A stretch of 64,000 bases of DNA from Populus alba (taxonomy: Eukaryota > Streptophyta > Magnoliopsida > Malpighiales > Salicaceae), in assembly GCF_005239225.2 (NCBI RefSeq), contig NC_133296.1:10850001-10914000 (forward strand). The letters are read 5' to 3'. Positions 10,862-22,752 of the stretch are shown here, piece after piece (positions within the stretch are counted from its first letter, which is position 1; each line of letters starts with the position of its first letter). Below the pieces are notes generated by a model that worked only from the letters and a program-made list of their open reading frames with translations, did not search any database and had not been told where the DNA came from. A program made the translations under genes and the position numbers.

Positions 10862-13525
10862 TCAAGTGAGGATGTCAAGAATATATTTATGTTGACGCAG
10901 CATTAAACCCATACTGGTAGACTGAACTTCAATACCCAGAAAGTAGTGAACAACACCTAAGTCACGAAGCTTGAACTCAGAGCTGAGTAACTGTATAAGG
11001 TGATAAAGCATAGCAGAGTTGCTACCCGTGAGCAGAATATCATCAACATACACCAGGAGATAAAAGATATTAGTACCATCAGATAAGATAAACAGGGAGG
11101 TGTCAACCTTGGAAGCTCGGAAACCGATGGAGAGCAAAAAATCACTTAGATGAGTGTACCATGCTCTCGGTGCCTGTTTCAAACCATACAATGATTTGTG
11201 TAATCTACACACATGAGATGGAAGAGACGAGTCAACAAAACCTGGAGGCTGTTTCATATAGACCTCTTCAGTAAGAACACCATTGAGGAAGGCATTATGA
11301 ATATCAAGCCGATGAATCTTCCAATTTCGCGAAACCGCAATAGAGAAAACCAATCGGACAGTGGCTTGCTTAATAACTGGACTGAAGGTTTCAGAATAAT
11401 CAATACCTTCCTGCTGGGTAAAACCTCTAGCAACAAGGCGCGCTTTATAGCGCTCAATACTACCATCAACATGACGTTTGATCTGATATACCCATCTACT
11501 GCCAACAACGTTCATTGAAGGATGAAATGGAACCAAAGACCAAGTGCGATTTTCGCGTAAAGCGGCGATCTCATCACACATAGCATTATGCCAAACTGCA
11601 TATCGGTCAGCATCAGAGAATGCAAAAGGCTCAGAAGAGGGAGAATACAGTACCCGTGTGGAGGTAGAAGTAGCGGCAGTGGAAGCAACTAGATTAGCTG
11701 TCTTCGGCTGGCGCGGTCTAAGAGTCATAGGATGTCTGTTGTGTGCTAGTGGAGACGCAGGGGAAGATGGTTGTAGCGAGGAGACCTGTGGCAGCTGATA
11801 AGAAGACAAATCAACCATAAGTTGCAGACCAGCGGGAGAGGATGATAAAGAAGTAGCCTCAAGCATAGGACTATCAGTAGAGGAGGGGCTGGAGGTAGAG
11901 ACTGAAGCGGCAGGAGTGCTAGCCAGGGAGGGCGAAGTAGAGGAGGGACTAGAAAGTTCCCCAAGGCCATGAGGAGAGGAGACTAGTTGACGATCTGAAC
12001 CTGCATCATAAGGGTTAGATAAACAAGCATGGGATGATGGCCAAGGGATGGGTGGAGGCTGTGGTCGGGTGGCTGTTTGGAGTGGCAAAGCGGAGTGTTG
12101 TGGGCTGTTTGGGTGGCTAGTGAAAGCGGGTAGCGATGGGTGGTTTAGCAAATTTGGGAGGGTGACAGTAGTGGGTGGGGTGGGGGTTGTGGTGGAGACC
12201 TTTGCAATCTGTTCAGAATTATCAAATGGAAACACATGTTCATGGAAGCGGACATGACGGGAAATATAAATACAGTGAGATGCAATGTCAAGACATCGAT
12301 AACCAAGATGCGAGGAACTATATCCAAAAAACACACATGGAGAGGAACGAAAATCCAATTTATGATTATTATATGGACGCAGAAAAGGAAAACAAAGACA
12401 CCCAAAGGCACGCAAAAAATGATAATCAGGAGACCGTTGAAATAAACAATCAAACGGAGAGCGATGGGCAAGAATAGGAGTAGGCATGCGATTTATAAGA
12501 TAAACAGAGGTTTCAAAAGCATAATTCCAGAATCGAAAAGGTGCTTTACATTGCCCTAAAAGAGTAAGACCTGTTTCCACAATATGCCTATGACGACGCT
12601 CAACTGTTCCATTTTGTTCATGAGTGTGGGGACAAATCAAACGATGATGAATACCAATGGTCTGAAAAAATGTGGATAGTTTTCGGTATTCACCACCCCA
12701 ATCAGTTTGAACAGATTTTATTTTTAAGGAAAATTGACGTTCGACAAGAGTTTGAAATTTATGAAAAACAGAGTAAACATCAGACTTGGCAACTAGAGGA
12801 TAATACCATACATATTTAGTATAAGCATCAACGAAGATAACAAAATAACGATAGCCATCTGAAGAAAAAAGAGGAGCAGGGCCCCATACATCACTAAAAA
12901 TTAATTCAAGTGGAGCAGAAGTTTTGTGACCAGTAGGTCCTAAAGACAAACGCGATGATTTTCCTAAAGGACAACTTTGACATTGAAAATTAAGACGTTT
13001 GTTGTTACAAATAATCTTATTTTTCGAGATTAACAATTGAAAGATACGTGAAGTAGGATGACCTAGTCGACGATGCCGTAAATCGGCAGAGGCAGAAGTG
13101 CAGGGAGACCAATAGGCTTGAGGAACTGACGTGACGGAAGACTTGGTCAAGGCATAGAGACCATCTTTACTCTGACCTGAGAGAAGGACTTCATGGGTGT
13201 TGAAATCCTTGACATAAAACACACGAGGGTGAAATTCAAAATAAATATTATTATCAAGACAAAATTTCTGAACAGAGAGCAGAGGTTTTGTGATTGCAGG
13301 AACATGAAGAACATTAGATAAGGTGAAAGAACGATGTGGTGTATATATTTTTGTATGACCAAGATGAGATATAGGAAGGCCCTTACCATCACCAACATGC
13401 AAATTATCATTACCAAGGTACGGTTCTGAAGCGGTCAAGGTGGCAAGATCAGGTGTGACGTGTTGATCGGCACCGGTATCTGGAAACCAATCAACAGAAC
13501 CGGTTAAGGAGAGATTGCGCTGCAC
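10862..13525 (-). pseudogene. Copia 1 pol: protease, integrase, reverse transcriptase
   Basis: An 887-codon open frame. In order: protease active site DTGADQHVT; integrase zinc-binding HRRLGHP...CQSCPLGK; the integrase core with DVWGPAP, QTDWGGEYR and HEQNGTVERRHRH; a Ser/Pro-rich linker; then reverse transcriptase with [31 protein letters not shown] and the catalytic YVDDILLTG. The copia CX2CX4HX4C zinc knuckle (CQLCQNFGHTAPHC) lies just upstream in this same frame, at about 13,575-13,617. The frame ends at a premature TGA before RNase H. Confidence 0.93.
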
Positions 13526-14673
13526 CAGGTTGGCAGTAGGTTGTTGGCCATAACCTCGTTGCTGGAATTGAGGGCAATGGGGAGCTGTATGGCCAAAATT
13601 CTGACACAGTTGACAACGTGGATTCTGCCCCTATTACGCTGCCAAGAGCCTTGCCTATTGTCACCGAAGGAGGAGTTTTGGAAGCTATGGTGATCAGGTC
13701 TGGAGCCAGCAAATCGATTGCCTCTGCTGTTGGACTGGTTGGGACGCCAGCCACCATTGAAGCGGCCCCTACTACGGCCAAAATTGCCAAAAGTCTGGCG
13801 CTGTGCAACAAGAGCAGAAGATGGAATGCTGGGTGTGGGCAGCAGAGGAGCATGTATGGAAGCAGAAGATTTGTGAAGAAATTCATGTGTGAGGAGATGA
13901 CTGTGAAGATCTGCATATGATAAAGGTTCAGCCTTGGTAATAAGACTGGTAACTAAGTCTTTAAACTCTCCCCGAAGACCACGAAACACATATAAATTGA
14001 AATCTTCAAGTGAAACTGGCCGACCAGCAGCGGGCAATTCATCAAATAAGGCCTTCGCTTTTTGCATAAATTGAGTTACTGATTCATCACCCTGTCGAAG
14101 ATCCTGAAGAGAGCCGTGAAGTTGCATAATACGAGAGTTGGAGGTGGAAGCGAGAGCTCGCTCAAGAGTGCCCCAAGCTGAACAAGAACTTTGACAACCA
14201 ACAACAAGATGCAAAACTTCCATAGATAGGGAGGAAAGAAGAGCACTTAGAATGAGTTGGTCCTGTTGTTTCCAGGTTTGAAAAAGCGGATTTACCTGAA
14301 GAGAGATACCATCATGGGCAAAAACATGTGTTGATGGACATGTGTTGGAGCCATCAACAAAACCAAAAACTCCTTGGCCTAGGAGATAAGGTAGCATTTG
14401 CATACGCCAATATAAATAATTGGTGTTTGTTAATTTGAGGGAGATGACTTGATGAGTGTGAGAAAGAGGGATAATGCTTGCGGCAGTAGAGGCAGCAAAC
14501 GTGGGCTGCAAGAGGAGGCGTTCACCAGCCATGGCAAAGGAGAATCCAGGTGGTGACGTAGTAGAGGAAAGCAGAGGAGGCGCTGCAAGAGAAGAGGGCT
14601 GCACTGTCGGAGAAGAAGAAAGCTGGACTGCTGGTGCTGCAGAATTTGAAGATGTATGTGGTGGTTGTTCCAT
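13504..14673 (-). pseudogene. Copia 1 gag
   Basis: Opens at ATG 14671-14673, 62 bp inside the primer-binding site, and runs 389 codons. It contains the copia Gag pattern LKLTNTNYLYWRMQ, SAWGTLERAL, LHGSLQDLRQG and VTQFMQKAK, then an Arg/Gly/Asn-rich tail. Near 13,615-13,621, just before the zinc knuckle, the reading passes out of the pol frame. A single one-base break there separates gag from pol, which are normally one frame in copia elements. The last residues after the break are out of frame. Confidence 0.88.
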
Positions 14674-14734
14674 TAAAAAAGAGAGGTTGGGAGGCTATGA
14701 GAAAATTAGGTTTAATTTATTTTAGGGTTTTGTT

Positions 14735-14746
14735 GCTCTGATACCA
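14735..14746 (-). other. Copia 1 primer-binding site
   Basis: Minus-strand TGGTATCAGAGC, complementary to the 3' end of plant initiator Met-tRNA, two bases inside the 5' LTR. Confidence 0.9.
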
Positions 14747-14748
14747 AG

Positions 14749-14927
14749 TTGAGAATAATAGAATGTGTTGGGTTGTGCCTTAGCCAACCTTCTTATTTAT
14801 ATAGAGGCAGTAGAACACTGCAGTAACTGTAATGATTACAACATCCTATATTAGAATCCTATTTTGATAGATACATGAGTAACTGTAATGATTACAACAT
14901 CCTATATTAGAATCCTATTATATAATA
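14749..14927 (-). repeat. Copia 1 5' LTR
   Basis: 179 bp; pairs with 10038-10216. Confidence 0.85.
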
Positions 14928-16099
14928 GTTAAAAACCTTTATAGGTGTCGTAGAGACAACCATGGCTTCTTTTGATCTTGCATGCTTTATATCTTTCTTA
15001 AATTCTTTCTTTGTTTCTGAGGATCACTTAGGAAATAGCTTATATACTTTGCTATTTGGATTTCCAAGTCATAGTTGTTTAAAAGTGAACGACATATTCC
15101 CTTAAAGACTATATAAAACTCCCATTGCATTTGATGTACACCCATGTCTATGAAAGAGGCTTCACTTATCTTCTCCTTACAACCGGACTAAGTTTATCTA
15201 TTTTACAATATAGTCCAAGACTAGTTCTTCCTTTTTTTGGCTTAGAGCATGCAACTTCTAGTAATCTTACAACTTATTGAGTGTTGTAGAAGAGTGTTAG
15301 GGATTCTTACTTTAATTGGTCCCAACTATCTAGTTTTCCAACTAGAATCTTAGTGTACCTGTTTATAACAACTTCTTTTACGAGCAAAATGTTTCACCAT
15401 CAGGTCTCTACATATTTATGCATTGTTACAAGTCTCCACATATTTACCTCAAATGTCCTTTATCTAGAGGATATTTTAAAAAAATTGATATGAAAACTAC
15501 TTAAAATACCTTTAACTTGAGGGATATTAAATTAAGAATCATGAAATGTAATTGGACTAAGTTTTTTAATTTAATGTGAGTCCAAACACAAACAAATTTA
15601 ATTTATTTGGTATTAAAGAACTTGGATCATAAATAGAACTTGGATCATAAATCAGACTTGTAGAGATTTTAGAGTCTACATGATAAAAATGATTTTTGCT
15701 TTAATCGCTTTTCTTTTAAGAGAATCAAAATGAATTAAAATGATAGTTTCATGCCTTCAAACAAGGATTGAGTTTCTAGCGATCACAATTTTCCCAATTA
15801 GAATAATGAAGTAACGAGTGAGACCTATTCTATTATGTAGTTTAAAAACTAGTTGGGTTTTTCACATAAATGTTCAATTAAAAGAGAGAGAGAGAGAGAG
15901 AGAGGGAGAGAGTAGTTTATAAATAAATAAATTATAAGAATATTCATCCGAATTGATGTAATAAATGATAACTGATGATCAAGTCATATTTTCTAGAAAC
16001 ACTAAATTCTTTTCATAAACATGAAAAATATACTTGTTCTATTAGTTTAAACAAAATAACTGGTTATTTATATAACATTTCTATATATAAAAAGTGAAT
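14928..16099. other. Unassigned AT-rich sequence
   Basis: No gene or terminal repeat was recognised in this 1.2 kb. A (GA)n tract is at about 15,883-15,914. The composition suggests old transposon or intergenic sequence. Confidence 0.4.
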
Positions 16100-16720
16100 A
16101 TTTTCTATGAGAAAGAGAAAAATAGTTATTTCACTTGTTAAGAAGCAATATCTCCCAAGACTTGTTTACATACAATATATGACAAGAAAAATGAATTTTG
16201 GTAATACTAGACGCTGATAGTTTATTCAATATCTAATCAATTAAGAAATGTTTTTAATCATGGATTCAAAATCCAATTTTGTCATTAAAACTTACCCAGG
16301 AATTGCTCAAATAAATTAAACAATGCTAACTATTGTTTTGTATATCCAATATGAATGGTATGCTTTTAAATGAATTTAGTGTAATATCAGCCACAAGCTA
16401 ATGCTGTAAAGTTTCTCCTTTTTTTTCACACAGAGAGTGTTCATAGGGATCAACACAATCACTAGAGTTTCTTATCGGGATGAGCCAACAATCATAGAAT
16501 GGGAATTAGTGAATGAACCACGCTGCCAGGTTGACTCCTCAGGAAAGACTGTAAATGTCAGAAACAATGTTAGCAACCATGAATAAGTACAGGTAGCCAT
16601 CGGCTTAATTATAATATTATCTGCTAATGAGTTCAAGAGATGACACCCTATGTTAAATCCATTGACAACAAACATTTGTTGTCAATAGGCATGGAAGGCC
16701 TTTATGGGCACTCGATTCCT
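16100..16720 (+). pseudogene. Endo-1,4-beta-mannosidase (GH5) fragment, copy 1
   Basis: Two exon pieces of a plant mannan endo-beta-mannosidase are visible. The first, about 16,450-16,560, reads [18 protein letters not shown], with the GH5 acid/base Glu in the NEP motif, followed by [10 protein letters not shown]. The second, about 16,640-16,720, reads MTPYVKSIDNKHLLSIGMEG, a conserved mannanase stretch. Between them is a degenerate intron. The region before 16,450 is intron-like and matches 44,888-45,200 in direct orientation. The N-terminal half and the C-terminal half with the nucleophile are absent. At 16,720 the mannanase frame runs straight into a TNL last exon. Confidence 0.82.
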
Positions 16721-16807
16721 AACATGGCGTTTGTGCAGAACTTCTGGAAAAAGGTCCTTCAAGAAAGAAGCGATCTTGATTTTGAATTTGATGTTACTCT
16801 CATGTAA
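16640..16807 (+). CDS. Chimeric mannanase-TNL small ORF (55 codons)
   Basis: An ATG at 16640 opens a 55-codon frame ending at TAA 16805-16807. Its first 27 residues are mannanase (MTPYVKSIDNKHLL...) and the rest is the tail of a TNL second-TIR (AFVQNFWKKVLQERSDLDF...). The junction near 16,720 keeps the frame, with no stop. It probably arose by a deletion that fused two neighbouring genes. There is no evidence it is expressed; the in-frame join may be chance. Confidence 0.45.
   Translation: MTPYVKSIDNKHLLSIGMEGLYGHSIPNMAFVQNFWKKVLQERSDLDFEFDVTLM
16721..16807 (+). pseudogene. Isolated TNL last-exon fragment
   Basis: Matches the terminal exon of both other TNL copies (compare 3893-4026 minus and 37,654-37,793 plus), ending DLDFEFDVTLM then stop. 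It is the only coding trace of a third TNL gene; everything upstream was lost at the mannanase junction. Confidence 0.8.
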
Positions 16808-17462
16808 AAACTAATCATAATTTTTGAATTTTTGAATTTTTAAAAATAATCATCAAACACAATTATGCTATATGTTTCCAATTTTAATCATTTATGTTCT
16901 TTTCTTAATCTTGATTAATTAACGTATAAATTCACTAAAAATAGAATAATAAATTTTAATAAATAAATTAGAAACACGAATTCAAGTTTCTAGAAGACTT
17001 ACAAAATGCGTCTACTTCTATCAAAACATGTTCAATGCTAGCAATATTCTCACTTTAAAACAAATCAATCTCGAGAGGTTGCTTGATTTGATGGTTAAGA
17101 ATGTTTCATAGTTTTTAATTTCTTTGTATGAGCACCTAAAAAATTTTATTAATCCATCAAATTAATATAAGCTGAAATTCCCAGAATTCTCTGATGTTTC
17201 ATTTCGTGATGCATGAGCTCCATGAGAGGAGGAGGGGTGCCATAAGATATCATTTTCTTTGAACTTTCTCCACTGAAAGTCATCTTTCTTCACAGTCGAA
17301 CTTGAAACATCCTTGAAACTTTACCGCTACGAGTCCTTGATCCAGAGAAACGGGAGAAAAAACAAACTCAAAAGTAATGGGAAAGAAAACAGAGAGTGAA
17401 AGATGGAAGGTGTAAGAGTGGCAAAGTGGAAAATAATTAGAGAGGGAAAAGAGGATTGGAAG
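16808..17462 (+). repeat. TNL 3' flank followed by orphan TNL 5' leader (part 1)
   Basis: 16,808-17,225 is the TNL 3' flank shared with 3,300-3,890 (inverted) and, in part, 37,794-38,120. From about 17,240 the sequence matches the leader of the intact TNL (27,640-27,800): CTTTCTCCACTGAAAGTCATC, then TACGAGT...AAGAAAC-type words and GAGAGTGAA. No TIR coding follows, so this is the leader of a lost TNL. It is cut by copia 2 at 17,463-22,428. Confidence 0.65.
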
Positions 17463-17467
17463 TTATA

Positions 17468-17698
17468 GTAAAGAAATATGCAGAATACGTGAAGGGATTC
17501 AATTGCTTTTATTCAGCTTACTTTCTCTGTTACAAGCACATTATATATAACCAACTTTACAAAGGCTCCCTTTTCTATTAGGATACAATCACATGTTTAC
17601 GGAGATTCTAGGATATATTTTACAGCTAACATCAGAGATACAATAGGACTCAAATACTGGAATTCCAACTTGGAGATAATTGCTTAGACTTATCAACA
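17468..17698 (-). repeat. Copia 2 3' LTR
   Basis: 231 bp; pairs with 22192-22422. Confidence 0.9.
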
Positions 17699-17705
17699 CT
17701 CCCCC

Positions 17706-20700
17706 TCAAGTTGGTGCGTAGATATCGCTCATCCCTAGTTTGTTGAGACAGTCATTAAACGCTTGGTTTGACAGTGCCTTGGTTAGCACATCAGCAAGCT
17801 GATCTTGAGATCGAATATGAGGAACTTCAATTAATTTTTCTTCCAGTTTCTCTTTGATAAAATGCCTATCAACTTCAACATGTTTTGTGCGATCATGTTG
17901 GACAGGATTATGAGCAATATCACATGCGGCCTTGTTATCACAGTATAACTTCATAGGGTTGACTGGCTTGATCTGTAAGTCTAGCATCAGATTTCTAATC
18001 CACAACAATTCACATAGAGCTTTAGCCATTCCTCTATATTCAGCTTCAGCACTGGATCTAGAAACTACCTCTTGTTTTTTACTTCACCATGTAACCAAGT
18101 TTCCTCCTACAAACGTGAAATAGCCTGATGTAGAACGTCGATCTTGAATCGACCCATCCCAATCAGCATTTGTATAGCCGTGAATATCCAAATTGTGTCC
18201 TTTCATGAATAAAATTCCTTTTCCTGGAGATGACTTTAAGTAGCGTAAGATTCGGATGACAGCATTCATATGTTCTTCGCTTGGGAAGTGCATAAATTGA
18301 CTGACCACACTCAATGCATAAGTTAAATCGGGTCGAGTATGTGCAAGATACATTAATCTTCCAACCAGCCTTTGATAGCGTTCCTTGTTAGTAGGAACTT
18401 GATTTGAATCACCATGTAGTTTCAGGTTTTCTTCCATAGGAGTGCTAGCTGGACTGCATGCTGTCATACCAGTTTCACTCAGTAAGTCTAAGGCATATTT
18501 TCTTTGTGATAGAAAAATACCTTTCTTTTATCTTGACACTTCAATTCCAAGGAAATACTTCAATTCTCAAAGATCTTTCATCTCAAATTCACGGGCAAGA
18601 TGCTGTTGTAGTCTTTTCCTTTCTGCAGGATCATTTCCAGTCACTATCATATCATCAACGTACACAATGAGAGCTGTGATTTGTTTTTCGCTATGCTTTA
18701 AGAATAAAGTGTGATTTGAGTTACTTTGTGTGTAACCAACTGTCTTCATAAAATTTGTGAACCTTCCAAACCACGCTCTAGGAGACTGCTTCAAACCATA
18801 TAGGGATTTTCTCAACTTGCAGACCTGTTTATTACCTTCAGCTTGCTATTTACAGCTAGGAGGCAATTCCATATACACTTCTTCCTGGAGAGTTCCGTGT
18901 AGAAATGCATTCTTTACATCAAACTGATGTAGAGGCCAATCGAGATTTACTGCTAGAGATAGTAGAATACGAACAGTATTAATTTTGGCCACTGGTGAAA
19001 AGGTCTCCATATAATCGATTCCATATGTTTGAGTATATCCCTTGGTGACAAGTCTTGCTTTGTACCGTTCAATAGTTCCATCTGCTTTGTATTTAATGGT
19101 GAAGACCCATCTACAGCCAACAAGTATTTTCCCTTTCGGCAAGTCAACAACGTCCCATGTTGAGTTCTTTTGAAGGGCTCTCATTTCTTCATTCATTGCC
19201 TCCCTCCATCTAGAATCATCCAAGGCTTCCTGCACATTGTTAGGAATAGATACAACAGATAATTGATGTACAAATGCCATTTTTTCTTGTGACAGTCTAT
19301 GGTAGGATACATAGTCATTCATAGGATATTTAACTTTAGAATGAAGGACCGGTTCATAGTTCACCTTGGGTTTACCTCTTGTGACTCGATTAGGTAGTTC
19401 TTTTAGAGGTTCAAATGGAAGACTCTCATGAGACTCAAGTATGGAATCAACCGGGGAAGACAATTGGTTAACTGGTACATTATGGGAAACTATCGGCACC
19501 TCCAAGTTATCTTCATTATTATCAACGATTTCAATTTCTGGACCATCACTACCATAACTTGCATCACTGGTATACTCCTCCCTATCCTGGTGATCCCTAA
19601 TGTTCTCATCACCCGGATATTCATTGCTAGTTTCCAAGTCATCCAATCGGTTACCTTGTGCAATGACATCCAAATTGTCTACAGGATTAGCTGATTCTGC
19701 AGGATTAGTTGATGTTTGCACTTTGTCGCCAGCATCCCATTGAGTTGAGCCAGTAGAATAATACATAGTAGTTTCATGGAAGACCACATCAAGAGTAACA
19801 TAAAGTTTATGAGAAGGAGGGTGATAACATCGATAGCCTTTTTGATGCAGGGCATAGCCAACAAACACACATTTAAGTGCCCGAGGTTCCAGCTTAGTTC
19901 ACCAGCCTTTGTGAAGATGCACAAAGGCTACACATCCAAAAACTTTAGGAGGTAAATTTGGCATAGTAGGAGCGTTGACAATGCAATGAAGAACCTCAAA
20001 AGGAGTTTGAAATTGCAGAGAACTAGAAGGTACACGGTTAATGATGTAGGCTCCAGCAGTGACAGCTTCTCCCCAGTAACTGGTAGGCATGTTGGCTTCA
20101 AATAAGGAGGCACGAACAACCTCAAGAAGGTGGTGATTTTTGCGTTCGGCTACCCCATTTTGTTGAGGGGTGTAAGGGCAAGTTGTTTGATGAACAATGC
20201 CATGTGAATTCAATTAATGTTTCAAGCTGTGATTGATGAACTCTCCCCCATTATCAGTACGGATAACCTGAATGTTAGATTGATACTGTGTTGCTATCAT
20301 TTTGTGAAATTGCTGGAATAGAGAACTCACTTCACTCTTTGATTTCATTAAACAAATCCAAGTCATACGAGTGTGATCATCAATGAACGAAACAAACCAA
20401 CGTGATCCATTCAGAGAAGCAGTATTTGCAGGCCCCCATACATCAGAGTGAATAACCATAAAAGGTGCAGGACTTTTATTCATACTAATAGGAAATGAAA
20501 CACGATGACTTTTAGCAAGTTCACAAACATCACATTTAAAGTCTGAAACAATCGCTTGCGAAAATAACTGTGGGAATAATTTCTGTAAATATCCAAAGGA
20601 TGCATGACCTAAACGCCTGTGCCATAACCAGATTTCAGAATTCTGATGTTTATCAGATGTTTTAACTGAGAACACTTGGGCCAACTGAGTTGAGCTTGCC

Positions 20701-20891
20701 GGAATCAGATCTAGATAGTAAAGCTTCCCTCTCCTAGTACCATAACCAATTGTCTTCCGAGTTTGAATGTCCTTGAATATACAAAGGTTAGGCCAAAAAA
20801 TCACAACACATTTCAAAGCACAAGTTATTTGAGCAACAGATAATAGATTATGATTAAGAGAAGGGACAACAAGCACCGAATCTAAATTCAA
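17706..20891 (-). pseudogene. Copia 2 pol remnants (integrase, reverse transcriptase, RNase H)
   Basis: Several open pieces lie in order. 20214-20891 and 19899-20213 carry integrase (HRRLGHASF, CDVCELAKSHR, DVWGPANTAS, RTDNGGEF, TPQQNGVAERKN). 18846-19868 holds the end of integrase and start of reverse transcriptase ([22 protein letters not shown]). 18567-18815 has SLYGLKQSPRAWF and YVDDMIVTG. 18084-18467 and 17706-18029 have RNase H (ADWDGSIQDRRSTSGY, CDNKAACDIAHNP). They are separated by in-frame stops near 20,214, 19,899, 18,846, 18,567, 18,525 and 18,084. A frame change near 20,891 separates them from the protease. Confidence 0.9.
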
Positions 20892-22109
20892 TTTTCGTGC
20901 CTTCTCCTAACACAGAAGAAAGAGTACCATCAGTTGTGGATACTATATGTTGATTTGAAGGCTTTATGGACTGGATACAATTATTGTTAAAGGTCATGTG
21001 ATTTGTGGCACCTGAATCAATTATTCATTCACTATTTCTAACAAAAGTGGAGGTATGAAGAGCCTTACCTTCATTCCCAGCAGTAGCAATAGAAGAGGAG
21101 GCTTTCCCAGGATTGTTGACAGATGTATGATTAGGCTCTGCCACAGCAACTGAAGCATGAGGATTTGTCTTTAAGTTTCGTTTACGAGGTGCTTTGGAAA
21201 AATCCCACCATTCTGGATAACCAATCAATTCATAGCATCGTAGTTTGGTGTGTCCTGTTTCACCACAGTGAGTACACATGCGTTCTGGTCGTGCAACTCC
21301 TATTTCATAGCTGCGATTTTGTGATCCAATTGACTAATTATGATTCGGTGAATCAGATGCTCGCTCTGGTTTCAGGTTCATTGGTCGTTGATATTTGATT
21401 CGACGAGCTACCATAACAGATGGTTCTAAGTGTCCAGGTTCGCCATTCAATGTGTTTCGTCGGACAGAATCACGACGAACATAGGCATACGTTTCCTCAA
21501 GGTCTAGTACAGAATCTCTCCTGAGGATCTCACCACGAATTTGTTCAAACTCTTCATCGAGTCCATTCAGAAATATATGTACCCGCAATCTCTCAACGGA
21601 TTTTTTATAGGCAATTACATCATCAGGGTCGTTCATGACAATTTTAGCACGATGATCTAGTTCTTGAAAGATTTCTATCAGATCACCATAATAGGTAGAA
21701 ATAGGACGACCAACCTGTTTGGTAGAGAATGCACGTTGATTTAATGCAAATAATTGTGATTCATCTGCCCCATCATAGAATGCTTTGGCAAGAGCATTCC
21801 AGATCCCATGTGCAGTAGGCAGTCTAAGGTAGCGTTTCATAATCTCTGGTGACATGGAGGTCAACAACCATCCTTTAACCTTCTGATTCTTAGCATACCA
21901 TTTAGCATAGGATGGATCGGTTGTCTCTGAGATGTGTTATTCATAAGATAGTCAAGTTTCTCTCACCCTGCAATCTGCATCTCCATGATTTGAGACCAGA
22001 CATCATAGTTGCTTTCAGTAAGGATGACATTAGTTGAGAAACTGGAATTCTCTGATTGACCATGGATAACTGGTGCAGAGGAGGATGATTCGGTTTTGTC
22101 AATAGTCAT
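20892..22109 (-). pseudogene. Copia 2 gag and protease remnants
   Basis: The Gag ATG is at 22107-22109 (MTIDKTESSSS...), but stops follow near 21,960 and 21,900. The open piece 21334-21867 has the UBN2-type Gag core (YLRLPTAHGIWNALAKAF, YYGDLIEIFQEL). 21025-21279 carries the zinc knuckle CTHCGETGHTKLRC. The protease site DSGATNHMT lies near 21,010, after another stop. Confidence 0.85.
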
Positions 22110-22191
22110 GGTACGAAGGGAAAGTTTATAAGGTTTCAGGATTCATGTTGTGATGATATAGAGAAGATACTACACCTTGCTCTGATACCAA

Positions 22192-22422
22192 GTAAAGAAA
22201 TATGCAGAATACGTGAAGGGATTCAATTGCTTTTATTCAGCTTACTTTCTCTGTTACAAGCATAGTATATATAACCAACTTTACAAAGGCTCCCTTTTCT
22301 ATTAGGATACAATCACATGTTTACGGATATTCTAGGATATATTTTACAGTTAACATCAGAGATACAATAGGACTCAAATACTGGAATTCAAACTTGGAGA
22401 TAATTGCTTAGACTTATCAACA
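22192..22422 (-). repeat. Copia 2 5' LTR
   Basis: 231 bp; the primer-binding site is two bases inside it. Confidence 0.9.
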
Positions 22423-22423
22423 A

Positions 22424-22740
22424 TTATATAGTTATGAAGAGACCAAATGAAGAAAGAATTAGGCCTTGTAACATTCTGCGCTTCTCTATTCAATGCTTTC
22501 CACACTTTTTGTTTATGTTGTACGTACATGTATACAGCGTTGCAACGATCATTCAATTTTTTAGATTATTAAAAGTGATTGTGAATAATATAAAAGAAAA
22601 CGATAATTTTTTTTTAAAATCCTTTTATCAATAGAATAAAAAAATCAAAACCACCACCTAGTATTTAACAATTGTCCATATAATTTCAACACTTTTCCCT
22701 ATTTCCATATCATGCAAACCATGTTCCCTAAACATGCTTA
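22424..22740 (+). repeat. Orphan TNL leader (part 2) and flank
   Basis: Continues the leader interrupted by copia 2: GAAGAAAGAATTAGGCCTTG and CAATGCTTTCCACAC match the intact TNL leader (27,830-27,890). CTTTC at 22,496-22,500 is the undisturbed target of copia 3. From 22,610 it matches 43,550-43,674 and 3,161-3,290. The frames 22,374-22,634 on either strand are not genes. Confidence 0.65.
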
Positions 22741-22752
22741 TATAATAGCTAG

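Larger units (their letters stand above)
10038..14927 (-). mobile_element. Ty1/copia LTR retrotransposon 1, nearly intact
   Basis: A 4.9 kb element on the minus strand with two 179 bp LTRs (10038-10216 and 14749-14927) differing at 5 positions by eye. The primer-binding site at 14735-14746 reads TGGTATCAGAGC on the coding strand (initiator Met-tRNA type), and a polypurine tract GAGGGGGCA abuts the other LTR near 10,217-10,225. Domain order is Gag, zinc knuckle, aspartic protease, integrase, reverse transcriptase, RNase H, which defines copia. Only one frameshift and one nonsense codon interrupt it. No clear 5 bp target duplication is visible. It lies at the inner end of the left inverted arm. 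Confidence 0.93.
17468..22422 (-). mobile_element. Ty1/copia LTR retrotransposon 2, decayed
   Basis: Minus-strand element with 231 bp LTRs (17468-17698 and 22192-22422) that differ at 5 positions by eye. The target duplication TTATA flanks it (17463-17467 and 22424-22428), and the empty site is preserved at 38,754-38,758. The primer-binding site at 22179-22190 is of the initiator-Met type, and a GAGGGGG polypurine tract is at about 17,699-17,706. Gag and pol are recognisable but carry many nonsense codons and at least one frameshift, so it is non-autonomous. Confidence 0.93.

Noticed and set aside
11213..12477. Several plus-strand frames of 60-108 codons across the copia 1 linker and reverse transcriptase
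   Set aside because: They are antisense shadows of the pol frame.
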